NCBI GenBank assembly: GCA_050248995.1
Contig: JBFWRI010000028.1
Span: 1-24,588 of the forward strand
Reading direction: 5' to 3'
DNA: 24,588 nucleotides
Source of the DNA: JBFWRI01 sp050248995
GTDB taxonomy: Bacteria; Pseudomonadota; Alphaproteobacteria; JAIXQD01
The notes under the pieces are model-generated. The model saw only the letters and a program-made list of their open reading frames with translations, was not told where the DNA came from and made no database searches. Positions 6,883-13,894 of this stretch are shown here, one piece after another. The stretch's first letter is position 1, and every line of letters starts with the position of its first letter. The translations under genes and the position numbers were made by a program.

Positions 6883-7338
6883 TCAGGCGGCCTGCCTGAC
6901 GTCGATGCGGCGTTCCTTCGCCGATGCTTCGGCGCTCTTGGCTATTGTTATTTTCAGGACGCCTTTGCTTACTTGCGCATCGACTTTGTTCGTATCGGCG
7001 GTGTTTGGCAGTGCCACAACACGCTGAAACGACCCATACGAGCGTTCGCAGCGGCAATAGTTTTCATTTTGCTCTTTAGTTTCTTGGGCTTTATCACCCC
7101 TGATGCTCAGGTAGCCTTCGGCCACGCTAACCTGAATATCCTTGGCATCCATGCCCGGCACTTCGGCCGTCACCGTAAATGTTTTGTCGTTTTCGATGAC
7201 GTCGATAGCAGGCGAGATAGCCCCTTCTTCCCCACTGTTCCAGCGCGGCAGCGACATGTCGCCAAAAAAGTCATTGAACAACTGGTTGGCCTTGGCTTCT
7301 ACCTGCTGTTCGCCATTGCTATCACATCTTCCGTTCAA
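6883..7338 (-). CDS. Hsp20/alpha-crystallin chaperone, probably 5'-truncated
   Basis: The frame encodes a complete alpha-crystallin domain (ISPAIDVIENDKTF, EVPGM, GYLSIRGDK, then V.KGVLKITIAK and a C-terminal ERRIDVRQA). It also has a short piece of the usual Hsp20 N-terminal helix (ANQLFNDFFGD). Upstream of that helix the family resemblance stops. No ATG with a ribosome binding site exists. The farthest start is TTG 7338, without ribosome binding site, and the first in-frame ATG (7257) would remove the helix. On the opposite strand the same DNA becomes the tail of a metal transporter permease from about 7288. I read this as an hsp20 that lost its start and promoter in a rearrangement. It may still be expressed by fusion or weak initiation. 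Confidence 0.65.
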   Translation of the reverse strand: MNGRCDSNGEQQVEAKANQLFNDFFGDMSLPRWNSGEEGAISPAIDVIENDKTFTVTAEVPGMDAKDIQVSVAEGYLSIRGDKAQETKEQNENYCRCERSYGSFQRVVALPNTADTNKVDAQVSKGVLKITIAKSAEASAKERRIDVRQAA

Positions 7339-7569
7339 CTGGTTGGGGTATATGTCGTCTTTGCCAGCCTGATCATGCCGGCGCTTGCTGCAGTCAAGTC
7401 TATGCGCCCTTATCTGGTCGCCTGGCTATGCGGGATTATATCTGTAGCTCTGGGTGTTACTGTCTCGGCTGGCCTTGACCTGCCAGCAGGCCCTGTAATA
7501 GTCGTTTCTTATAGTGCCGTAGCCATACTGATGACTTGGCACAGGCGCGAACTAAAGTGTTTTGATTAA
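7288..7569 (+). pseudogene. C-terminal remnant of a metal (Zn/Mn) ABC transporter permease
   Basis: The last 93 residues of a plus-strand frame match the end of ZnuB/MntB-type permeases: FYLLFAIAITSSVQLVGVY, VFASLIMPALAA, a short loop, then two more membrane segments and a stop. The typical protein is about 260-290 residues. Here everything before FYLLFA is antisense to the hsp20 gene and does not look like a permease, and no ATPase or binding-protein gene is nearby. It has no plausible start of its own. I conclude it is a 3' fragment joined to hsp20 DNA near 7285-7300. Confidence 0.68.
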
Positions 7570-7710
7570 GGCGTTCCGATTCAGACTTATACAGAGAACC
7601 TTTTCGACCATTAGTTGCGTTATTTCATCAGGAGTCGATTGTTGTGGCTATTCGGCGGATTTGAGCCATATAATGGCTACCAGCAAGATACTGGTAGAAA
7701 GCGTTGTCTT

Positions 7711-7917
7711 ATGACCAGACTGCCAACCCCATCCAATTCCAACAAGACTTCCCCAGAGGTTTACGGCCCGCCGGCGCAAAACCGGCCCCCACAAAAAGCT
7801 CGGCCGCAAAACTTTATATTTGCCAATGCAGATGATGAGGCTGACGGAGTGCCAGCTGACGCATCGGGCGCGCCGGGTGGTCAGGGCGGAGCAGCGGTGT
7901 TTCTTCCTAAGCGCTAG
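7711..7917 (+). CDS. Small hypothetical, probably disordered protein
   Basis: The 68-residue frame is rich in Pro, Ala, Asn, Gln and Gly, with a C-terminal end GAAVFLPKR. There is no membrane segment or cysteine. ATG 7711 lacks a good ribosome binding site, and an upstream start at 7615 is possible. The composition is compatible with a real short hydrophilic protein, but it could be chance. It lies just after the permease remnant. No family is recognised. Apart from this frame I see nothing in 7570-7948. Confidence 0.3.
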   Translation: MTRLPTPSNSNKTSPEVYGPPAQNRPPQKARPQNFIFANADDEADGVPADASGAPGGQGGAAVFLPKR

Positions 7918-7948
7918 ATATCGTACAGACTTATTCTGTAGAGGGCAA

Positions 7949-8209
7949 ATGACAGAAACATATTCCTTATTCTACTCGAAGCAGCACAAGCAAAAGAACG
8001 AAAGAGAGTATAAAGGCCTACTCACATCTTCTGGCAGTTATCAGTTTGTTGATCTGCGCACCAATAAGCAGTATGAAGTTACCGAATTCGTCAGTGACAG
8101 ATACTTCCTTGGATTTCTTTGTTTTCCGGGAAAATCAATATGGGCTGATGCTGAACTTATACTAGCGCGCGTACCAGCCGAGTGTTTGCGGCGCATTACC
8201 CACAAATGA
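7949..8209 (+). CDS. Hypothetical protein, 86 residues
   Basis: The start at 7949 has AGAGGG a few bases upstream. The protein has a basic N-terminal third (SKQHKQKNEREYKG), a middle with beta-rich character (YQFVDLRTNKQYEVTEF) and a C-terminal hydrophobic stretch (FLGFLCFPG, then AELILARV). It has no clear transmembrane helix, signal peptide or metal motif. The DNA is visibly richer in A and T than the surrounding genes, which suggests recent acquisition. No family is recognised. Confidence 0.6.
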   Translation: MTETYSLFYSKQHKQKNEREYKGLLTSSGSYQFVDLRTNKQYEVTEFVSDRYFLGFLCFPGKSIWADAELILARVPAECLRRITHK

Positions 8210-8248
8210 TAAGAATATAATTATATTAAGTAGCCGGGGCGATATGTA

Positions 8249-8277
8249 TTGCTTTCACTCTAATATGTCTGTATAGG
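8249..8277 (+). promoter_or_regulatory. Probable promoter of the second cold-shock gene
   Basis: TTGCTT (8249-8254) and TATAGG (8272-8277) are 17 bases apart, predicting a start near 8284 and a leader of about 205 bases. The leader carries GCGTTATCAAAGAGTCGG (8388-8405), which matches an element in the leader of the first cold-shock gene. Apart from promoter and leader I see nothing in the 280 bases between 8210 and 8489. Confidence 0.45.
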
Positions 8278-8489
8278 TATAGGCGAGTTTAGATTAACTC
8301 TGCGCCTATGCATTGTGCCGGTTTCTCCGGTGGGCCTTTCGGGGCCATTGAACGCCTCCAGCCTTAAAATTGGCCCGTTTTTTCTTCGCGTTATCAAAGA
8401 GTCGGATTATGTCCCCGCTAAATGGGATGCCGCTACGCTCGCCCGCTATCGCTGTGATGGCAGGCAACGCTAAGTTAAAGGATACAATA

Positions 8490-8702
8490 ATGGCTAAAGG
8501 TACAGTTAAGTGGTTCAACCGTGACAAAGGCTTCGGTTTCATTCAGCCGGAAGATGGCACCGCCGATGTGTTTGTGCACATCAGCGCCGTTGAGAAAGCC
8601 GGCATTAGCATGCTGACGGACGGTCAGCGTCTCAGCTATGAAGTAACTATGGAGCGCGGCAAAGCCGCTGCGAGCGATCTTCAGTTAGAGCAAGCAGCTT
8701 AA
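8490..8702 (+). CDS. CspA-family cold-shock protein (copy 2)
   Basis: This is a 70-residue single cold-shock domain with RNP1 KGFGFIQP and RNP2 VFVHIS, closely similar to the product at 3032-3238 but with a longer tail (SDLQLEQAA). It is expected to bind single-stranded RNA or DNA. ATG 8490 is preceded by AAAGGA at seven bases. An upstream in-frame extension to 8370 is rejected because cold-shock proteins start at MA.GTVKWFN. The leader is long, and a terminator-like hairpin follows at 8719-8743. Confidence 0.95.
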   Translation: MAKGTVKWFNRDKGFGFIQPEDGTADVFVHISAVEKAGISMLTDGQRLSYEVTMERGKAAASDLQLEQAA

Positions 8703-8718
8703 ACAGAACAGATTGGAA

Positions 8719-8743
8719 GGCAGGGGCTTGCCCCTGCTTCTCC
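8719..8743 (+). terminator. Terminator-like hairpin after the second cold-shock gene
   Basis: The stem GCAGGGG (8720-8726) and CCCCTGC (8731-8737) closes a CTTG loop and is followed by TTCTCC. The T-tract is poor, so efficiency is uncertain. Confidence 0.6.
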
Positions 8744-8776
8744 GTTCACTGGTGAGTAAGATAGAAAGAGGGCAGC

Positions 8777-9151
8777 ATGAATATGGACGCACTGGCCCCC
8801 TGTTATTTATGCAGGAAAGCACCTTTTATTTCCGTTTCTCGGGGCAATGCACGAACGATATGCTGCCTCGGTAAGAGCTGCCGCCATAATTCGGCGACTA
8901 GCCTCAGCACATGGGTAGTCGGATTGTGGAATGCGCAGCAGGACGCAATGAAACTGCATATGACAAATATCGTTCAATTGGGCTCATTCAAACATCGGTT
9001 ACCGCAAGGATGGTCCATTGCCAGCCTATCAGAGGATGGCCAGGGTTGGGCTTGCCGGCTAACGAAGGATAGTGAAACTGTCCAATGTTATGGCATGTCA
9101 CCACATGGGGCGGTTAACAATGCGGTTCAACTAACAGAAGAGCGCGTCTAA
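8777..9151 (+). CDS. Two-part protein with a Lar-like zinc-ribbon N-terminus
   Basis: This 124-residue protein has GAGGG at the ribosome binding site position. Its N-terminal half has a CxxC pair (PCYLCRKAPF), a second cysteine cluster (ICCLGKSCRHN) and the ending WNAQQ. This matches the layout of small restriction-alleviation (Lar-type) zinc ribbons, which have C..C, C..C and a final W-N. The second half (about 64-124: GSFKHRLPQGWSIASL, GQGWACRL, SPHGAVNNAVQL) looks like a compact alpha/beta domain that I cannot assign. A role in restriction alleviation is only a family hint. It precedes the hemolysin III family gene by 8 bases, probably as one transcript. Confidence 0.7.
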   Translation: MNMDALAPCYLCRKAPFISVSRGNARTICCLGKSCRHNSATSLSTWVVGLWNAQQDAMKLHMTNIVQLGSFKHRLPQGWSIASLSEDGQGWACRLTKDSETVQCYGMSPHGAVNNAVQLTEERV

Positions 9152-9159
9152 GCACTGCC

Positions 9160-9801
9160 ATGTCCATAACTCACGCTACAGGAATTCCCCGGCATATAAA
9201 TCACGGCGTTGTCGGGGCCACTTTTGCTTTCAGCTTGTTCGCGCTCGGTGTGCTGGTGGCGCTCGCAACCTTCCATCCATGGCAAACGGCATTTGGCGGC
9301 CTGATATATGGTGGAAGCCTCGTTGCATGCTCATTCTGTTCATATATGTATACCATTCGCTCGGATATCGAGGGAAGCCGCGCATGGCGTCACCTTGATC
9401 ACGCCGCTATCTTTCTTCTGATCGCCGGGACATACACCCCTTTTGCCTTGGATATTGCGGGGCCATTCGGTGTTAAGCTAATTTATGTGATTTGGGTGCT
9501 GGCCCTGACTGGAGTGATATTACGAATCTGTATTCGGCGCAGCTGTCAGCGACTCTTTGTGGGTTTGTATGTCTTGATCGGCTGGATCTTCATTGCGGCC
9601 ATCACTGAGGTAGTTTCAACAATCAACTCTCTTTCTCTTATTTTGTTAGGAGCGGGGGCCATCGCCTATACTGTTGGCGCCGGGCTCTTCGCGCGTGATA
9701 TTGGGCGCTGGACCGATCCCGTATGGCACAGCTTTGTCTTTGCTGGTGCTTACCTGCACTTCTTGGCTGTTGTAGATACCCTGACACCTGCTGGCATTTA
9801 A
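9160..9801 (+). CDS. Hemolysin III / PAQR-family membrane protein
   Basis: This 213-residue protein has seven predicted membrane segments, the usual length and topology of the HlyIII/YqfA/PAQR family. It carries HLDHAAIFLLIAGTYTPF (residues 78-95) and a last helix with WHSFVFAGAYLHFLAV (H190 and H200). Related proteins are thought to be zinc-dependent hydrolases acting on membrane lipids such as ceramides. Two usual metal ligands look replaced: the SxxYH motif reads SYMYT (T65), and the first His of HxxxH reads D186. The start has no good ribosome binding site, and translation is probably coupled to the preceding gene, whose stop is 8 bases upstream. It may not be a cytolysin. Confidence 0.88.
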   Translation: MSITHATGIPRHINHGVVGATFAFSLFALGVLVALATFHPWQTAFGGLIYGGSLVACSFCSYMYTIRSDIEGSRAWRHLDHAAIFLLIAGTYTPFALDIAGPFGVKLIYVIWVLALTGVILRICIRRSCQRLFVGLYVLIGWIFIAAITEVVSTINSLSLILLGAGAIAYTVGAGLFARDIGRWTDPVWHSFVFAGAYLHFLAVVDTLTPAGI

Positions 9802-9995
9802 CCTTTAAGTTGTGGCTTTCAGCCCTAAAACACCTGTATTCGTCTATGGTTTAGCCTGACGACTTCGCGCCTCGTCTCGTGCCTGCCCGAGAGAAGAAGC
9901 GTTCGATTCCTAAAGCTTTGCATTGGTAGGTGGGCTTGGTAGCGGGTGACCGAATATCATACGCGCGGCTTTCTGCGACAAGAATAAATAAGCGT

Positions 9996-10036
9996 TTGAT
10001 CGTAATCAAACCAATCTGGCGACGGCGCCTTATAAA
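9996..10036 (+). promoter_or_regulatory. FNR/FixK-type class II promoter of the cbb3 operon
   Basis: The perfect palindrome TTGATcgtaATCAA (9996-10009, centre 10002.5) is followed by the -10 hexamer TATAAA at 10031-10036, 28.5 bases from the centre. This gives a start near 10043 and activation from about -41. FNR/FixK control of ccoNOQP is well established in Proteobacteria. The predicted leader to ccoN is about 240 bases. The rest of 9802-10282 holds only an inverted repeat and a doubtful 37-codon frame at 10093-10205. Confidence 0.9.
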
Positions 10037-10127
10037 AGCTTCCGGGCCTGCCTGCGTCAGGGGGCCTGCCGGTCATTTCATTTCGTTTACTATGCATCAC
10101 TTTTCGCTCGTTCACTTGCCCCGGGGC

Positions 10128-10153
10128 CACACCGTCCACACCATGGCGGTGTG
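10128..10153. repeat. Inverted repeat in the ccoN leader
   Basis: CACACCG (10128-10134) and CGGTGTG (10147-10153) could form a hairpin in the mRNA leader, about 130 bases before the ccoN start. No function can be assigned. Confidence 0.4.
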
Positions 10154-10282
10154 CGTGAGCGTGCCCACCGGAAATCTTCAGAGTGTTATCCCGCCGCTAC
10201 TCTGAACTGTTGACCGGAAGGTAAGGCAGGTATTTAAATATGCGGCAGGAGCGCCGGTGGCATCTGCAGATAAAGGTAGGGC

Positions 10283-11929
10283 ATGATAAGTGATTTAACG
10301 CGGGGCCAGCGTCAGCTGACATTGATCTTCCTTTCTTTCATGGCGCTTGCTGGCCTTTTCGTGGCTGCCCTGGGCCGCGCAGACCCCATTGCCACGCATG
10401 GCTGGCTTGTTTTTGTTGTGTCTTTGCTCAGCATATTTGCTGTTGTTTCGCGCTTCTATGACCCGGATCCCCCGACCGACTCTTCAGCTGTCTATTATGA
10501 TACACCGGTAAAGACGGGTATTATTATTGCCATGGCGTGGGCCGTCATCGGGTTATTTGTCGGCGACTGGGTGGCCTGGTTGCTTGTTGATCCGGGCCTG
10601 ACCTTTGCCGAACCATGGGCAAGCTTCGGACGCTTGCGGCCCGTGCATACAACCGGAGTGATTTTCGGTTTCGGTGGCAACGCGCTTATCGCTACCTCAT
10701 TCTACGTCGTGCAGCGCACCTGCCGCACGCGGCTTGCCGACCAGCTTACGCCCCTGTTTGTGCTGTGGGGCTACAATCTGTTCTGCCTGCTTGCAGTAAC
10801 CGGCTACCTAGTGGGAATTAATCAATCGAAAGAATATGCTGAGCCAGAGTGGTATGCCGATATATGGCTTGTTATCGTCTGGGTTGCTTACTTCGTACTC
10901 TATCTGCGCACGCTGGCGCGGCGCAAAGAGCCGCATATCTATGTTGCCAACTGGTATTACCTGGCTTTCATTCTGGTGGTTGCGGTATTGCATATTGTTA
11001 ATGGCCTGGCCCTGCCACTTTCGTGGACACACGCCAAAAGTTACTCCCTGTTCTCGGGGGTGCAGGATGCCATGACACAGTGGTGGTATGGCCATAACGC
11101 AGTTGCGTTCTTTCTGACAGCGGGCTTTCTGGGCATGTTGTACTACTATCTTCCCAAACGTGCCGAGCGCCCCATCTTCTCCTATCGTCTTTCAATCATC
11201 AGTTTTTGGGGCATTACATTCTTCTATATGTGGGCAGGATCACATCACCTGCACTATACGGCGCTGCCGCAGTGGGTACAGACGCTCGGCATGACTTTCT
11301 CAGTCATGCTGCTGGTGCCATCGTGGGCTTCTGCGGGCAATGCGCTTCTTACGCTCAACGGGGCTTGGGGAAAGGTGCGTGATGATGCGACGCTGCGCTT
11401 TATGTTTGTGGCCGCTGTATTCTATGGGCTTTCAACCTTTGAGGGCTCTTTTATGGCCATCCGATCGGTGAACGCATTGTCGCACTATACGGACTGGACC
11501 ATCGGCCATGTACACGCAGGGGCATTGGGCTGGGTCGCAATGATTACGTTTGGCGCCATTTATGCTTCTGTCCCCTGGTTGTGGAAGCAGAAGACAATGT
11601 GGTCGCCACGCCTTGTTGAAGTCCACTTTTGGCTCGCCCTCGCTGGTACGCTCATTTATGTATTCGCCATGTGGAACTCCGGCATTATTCAGGGGCTCAT
11701 GTGGCGTACCTACAACGAAAGCGGGGCGCTTGCCTATTCGTTTGTTGAGTCTCTTGAGGCCATGCATCCGTACTATATCGCGCGGGCTATCGGGGGGCTG
11801 CTTTTCTTCATTGGCGCACTGGTTGGCTGCTACAATATATGGATGACGGCGCGCGCGGGGCATACACAGGCCGCGCTTGAGGGTGATTACCCGGAACCGG
11901 CGCGTCCTGTGGCCGAGACGGGGAGATAA
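10283..11929 (+). CDS. ccoN: cbb3-type cytochrome c oxidase subunit I
   Basis: This 548-residue catalytic subunit has about 12-14 membrane helices. It reduces O2 to water with high affinity and pumps protons. Visible metal ligands are H122 (RPVHTTG, low-spin heme b), H271 (WYGHNAV, CuB), H321-H322 (GSHHLHY, CuB), and H409 and H411 (GHVHAGALGW, hemes b3 and b). The conserved Tyr next to the CuB His (YGHN, Y269) matches the cbb3 type. The start ATG has AAGG about seven bases upstream. It heads the run ccoN-O-Q-P and is driven by an FNR-type promoter. Length and motifs are normal. Confidence 0.97.
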   Translation: MISDLTRGQRQLTLIFLSFMALAGLFVAALGRADPIATHGWLVFVVSLLSIFAVVSRFYDPDPPTDSSAVYYDTPVKTGIIIAMAWAVIGLFVGDWVAWLLVDPGLTFAEPWASFGRLRPVHTTGVIFGFGGNALIATSFYVVQRTCRTRLADQLTPLFVLWGYNLFCLLAVTGYLVGINQSKEYAEPEWYADIWLVIVWVAYFVLYLRTLARRKEPHIYVANWYYLAFILVVAVLHIVNGLALPLSWTHAKSYSLFSGVQDAMTQWWYGHNAVAFFLTAGFLGMLYYYLPKRAERPIFSYRLSIISFWGITFFYMWAGSHHLHYTALPQWVQTLGMTFSVMLLVPSWASAGNALLTLNGAWGKVRDDATLRFMFVAAVFYGLSTFEGSFMAIRSVNALSHYTDWTIGHVHAGALGWVAMITFGAIYASVPWLWKQKTMWSPRLVEVHFWLALAGTLIYVFAMWNSGIIQGLMWRTYNESGALAYSFVESLEAMHPYYIARAIGGLLFFIGALVGCYNIWMTARAGHTQAALEGDYPEPARPVAETGR

Positions 11930-11932
11930 GCG

Positions 11933-12667
11933 ATGTTCGGGTTGCATTATAAGCTGGAAAAGAAAGCCATCGCCCTTGTTCTGGCCATTATCGGCGTGTC
12001 AAGCATCGGCGGCATTGTCGAGATTGCACCGCTGTTCACCATCAATCAGACGGTCGAAGAGGTGCCCGATATGCGGGTGCTGACGCCCTTGGAGCTTGCC
12101 GGGCGGAATATTTATATCCGTGAAGGATGCAATGCGTGCCACTCTCAAATGATACGCACATTGCGTGACGAAGTGGAGCGGTATGGTCCTTACTCGCGCG
12201 CCGCAGAATCAAAATATGATCATCCCATGCTTTGGGGTTCGAAGCGCACAGGCCCGGACCTGGCTCGTGTCGGGGATAAGTATTCGGATGCGTGGCACAG
12301 TGCGCACCTTAACAATCCGCGTGAGCTTGTTCCGCAATCGGTAATGCCATCTTATCCATGGCTTGCGCGTAAGCAGCTTCGTACCGATGATTTGCCGCTG
12401 CATCTGGAGCGGCTGCGTGCACTCGGTGTGCCTTATAGCAATGAGATGATCGAGAACGCCGCTATTGATGCGGTGACGCAGGCGACGAATGGCGCCGCAC
12501 GCGCCGGAGAAGTGGCTGGGCGCTATGGCGAGGCAACGAACATCCGTGACTTTGATGGGCAGGCCGGTGCTCCGACAGAGATGGATGCGCTCATTGCCTA
12601 CCTGCAGATGCTGGGGCGTCAAACAGACATCGCCCGCCGCCCGCCAACCCGGGATGGAGAGCCATGA
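11933..12667 (+). CDS. ccoO: cbb3-type cytochrome c oxidase subunit II (mono-heme)
   Basis: This is a 244-residue protein with one N-terminal membrane anchor (about 11-34) and a single c-type heme motif CNACH (C66, C69, H70). The probable Met ligand is in SVMPSYPW. It passes electrons from CcoP to CcoN on the periplasmic side. It starts 3 bases after ccoN, and its stop overlaps the ccoQ start (ATGA). Length and motifs are usual for the family. Confidence 0.97.
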   Translation: MFGLHYKLEKKAIALVLAIIGVSSIGGIVEIAPLFTINQTVEEVPDMRVLTPLELAGRNIYIREGCNACHSQMIRTLRDEVERYGPYSRAAESKYDHPMLWGSKRTGPDLARVGDKYSDAWHSAHLNNPRELVPQSVMPSYPWLARKQLRTDDLPLHLERLRALGVPYSNEMIENAAIDAVTQATNGAARAGEVAGRYGEATNIRDFDGQAGAPTEMDALIAYLQMLGRQTDIARRPPTRDGEP

Positions 12668-12834
12668 TGATCGAGCATGATTTCCTGGTATTTTTATCCA
12701 AGACCTTCGGTCTTTTTTACCTGATCGCACTGTCAGCGGCTGTGATCGTTTACGCTTACTGGCCATCGAATAAGCGACGCTTTGATGCGGCAGCGCGCGC
12801 TATTCTTCACGAAGAGGACCGACCATGTCCGTAG
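12664..12834 (+). CDS. ccoQ: cbb3-type oxidase small subunit CcoQ/FixQ
   Basis: This 56-residue protein has a single membrane helix (about 16-33, FGLFYLIALSAAVIVYAYW) followed by a basic cytoplasmic segment, the layout of CcoQ/FixQ. This subunit stabilises the oxidase complex. It overlaps ccoO by four bases and ccoP by ten. Its position between ccoO and ccoP makes the identification secure although the sequence is short. ATG 12667 is an equally possible start. Confidence 0.88.
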   Translation: MMIEHDFLVFLSKTFGLFYLIALSAAVIVYAYWPSNKRRFDAAARAILHEEDRPCP

Positions 12835-13703
12835 AAGAGCGTGATCCGCATAGTGGCTATAAAACGACCGGCCACGAGTGGAACGGTATTAAAGAACTTA
12901 ATACCCCCGTGCCACGGCCCGTGTACTTTTTCCTGATTGTGACGATCGCTTTTTCTGTCGCCTATTGGGTTCTTATGCCGGCATGGCCTACCGGACTTTC
13001 TTATACAAAAGGCCTTCTTGGCATTGACCAACGCAATATCGTGGATCGTGACGTCGCGGAAGGCCTCGCTGCCCGTGCTGCGTGGGTCGATGTTATGGAT
13101 CAGATGCCGCTGGATACAGCTCTTGCTGACCCTGAGATCATGGCACATGTGCAGAATACGGCGCCGGCTTTATTCGGCGATAATTGCGCCGTCTGTCATG
13201 GGCAGAACGGGCAAGGTATGCCGGGATTTCCGAATTTGCGTGATGATGTCTGGTTGTGGGGCGGGTCACCGCAAGCGGTTAATGAAACAATGCGTATAGG
13301 AGTCAATTCCGGGCACGCTGAGTCCCGCATTTCACAAATGCCCGCTTTTGGCCGTGATCAGATGTTGCCGCCAGAGGATATCAGCGCGGTTGTCGTTTAT
13401 GTTGCGAGCCTGTCGCAGGCCCGCGATTCAGCCACAAGCGAAAGTAGCGTGGAGCGGGGTTCGCAGGTATTCAGCACTAATTGTGCATCATGTCACGGCG
13501 TTCGCGGCGAGGGAAACCAGCAACTGGGGGCTCCCAGCCTTATCGATAATGAGTGGCTTTACGGAGGAGACTCTGCGACTATCTTCAAGAGCGTGTGGTA
13601 CGGTCGTCAGGGGCAAATGCCGTCATGGGATGGCCGTCTTTCATCCACAGACCGCCGATTACTTACGCTTTACCTTCTTGATAAGCAGAAGAGGGGACAA
13701 TGA
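12825..13703 (+). CDS. ccoP: cbb3-type cytochrome c oxidase subunit III (di-heme)
   Basis: This 292-residue membrane-anchored cytochrome c has an N-terminal hydrophilic part with GHEWNGIKELNTPVPR, typical of CcoP, and one anchor helix (about 33-51). Two c-heme domains follow: CAVCH (C121-H125) with Met in QMPAF (172), and CASCH (C220-H224) with Met in QMPSW (265). It takes electrons from soluble or membrane cytochrome c. Its start lies within the end of ccoQ, and its stop overlaps the next small gene (ATGA). Length is normal. Confidence 0.97.
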   Translation: MSVEERDPHSGYKTTGHEWNGIKELNTPVPRPVYFFLIVTIAFSVAYWVLMPAWPTGLSYTKGLLGIDQRNIVDRDVAEGLAARAAWVDVMDQMPLDTALADPEIMAHVQNTAPALFGDNCAVCHGQNGQGMPGFPNLRDDVWLWGGSPQAVNETMRIGVNSGHAESRISQMPAFGRDQMLPPEDISAVVVYVASLSQARDSATSESSVERGSQVFSTNCASCHGVRGEGNQQLGAPSLIDNEWLYGGDSATIFKSVWYGRQGQMPSWDGRLSSTDRRLLTLYLLDKQKRGQ

Positions 13704-13882
13704 ACGAAGCGGTTTCCGGCAGACAAAAACTGATCATATGGCTGGTTGCCGCGCTGTGCTTTGTGTTTTTGATCGGCGCGAACGCTCATCTTGTGTATGT
13801 TGCGACAGTAACACAGCCAGATTGCGTGGCGCATACTCGCACAGGTGGGGGCGCTGCCGCGAAGTCCTCATGCTCACCCTGA
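13700..13882 (+). CDS. Small membrane protein with two cysteines in the cbb3 operon
   Basis: This 60-residue protein has one N-terminal membrane helix (about 10-27) and a short tail with QPDCVAH and a final KSSCSP. It overlaps ccoP by four bases (ATGA) and lies 12 bases before the DUF2189 gene, so it is clearly in the operon. It occupies the place where ccoG and ccoH are usual but is much shorter than CcoH and lacks the CcoG ferredoxin motifs. The two cysteines outside the membrane suggest a redox or copper role in oxidase assembly. That role is inference only. I have no firm family name. Confidence 0.8.
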   Translation: MNEAVSGRQKLIIWLVAALCFVFLIGANAHLVYVATVTQPDCVAHTRTGGGAAAKSSCSP

Positions 13883-13894
13883 TAGGAGAAACCG

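Noticed and set aside
6973..7287. Extension of the permease frame toward a start at 6973
   Set aside because: This part is the exact antisense of a recognisable Hsp20 domain and has no permease features. Only 7288-7569 looks like transporter.
9890..9920. A GTTCGATTCC stretch like the T-loop of a tRNA
   Set aside because: The flanking bases do not form a T-stem, and no acceptor, D or anticodon arm can be drawn around it.
9930..10205. Plus-strand frame before ccoN
   Set aside because: It covers the FNR palindrome and the predicted -10, has no ribosome binding site and no protein-like pattern.
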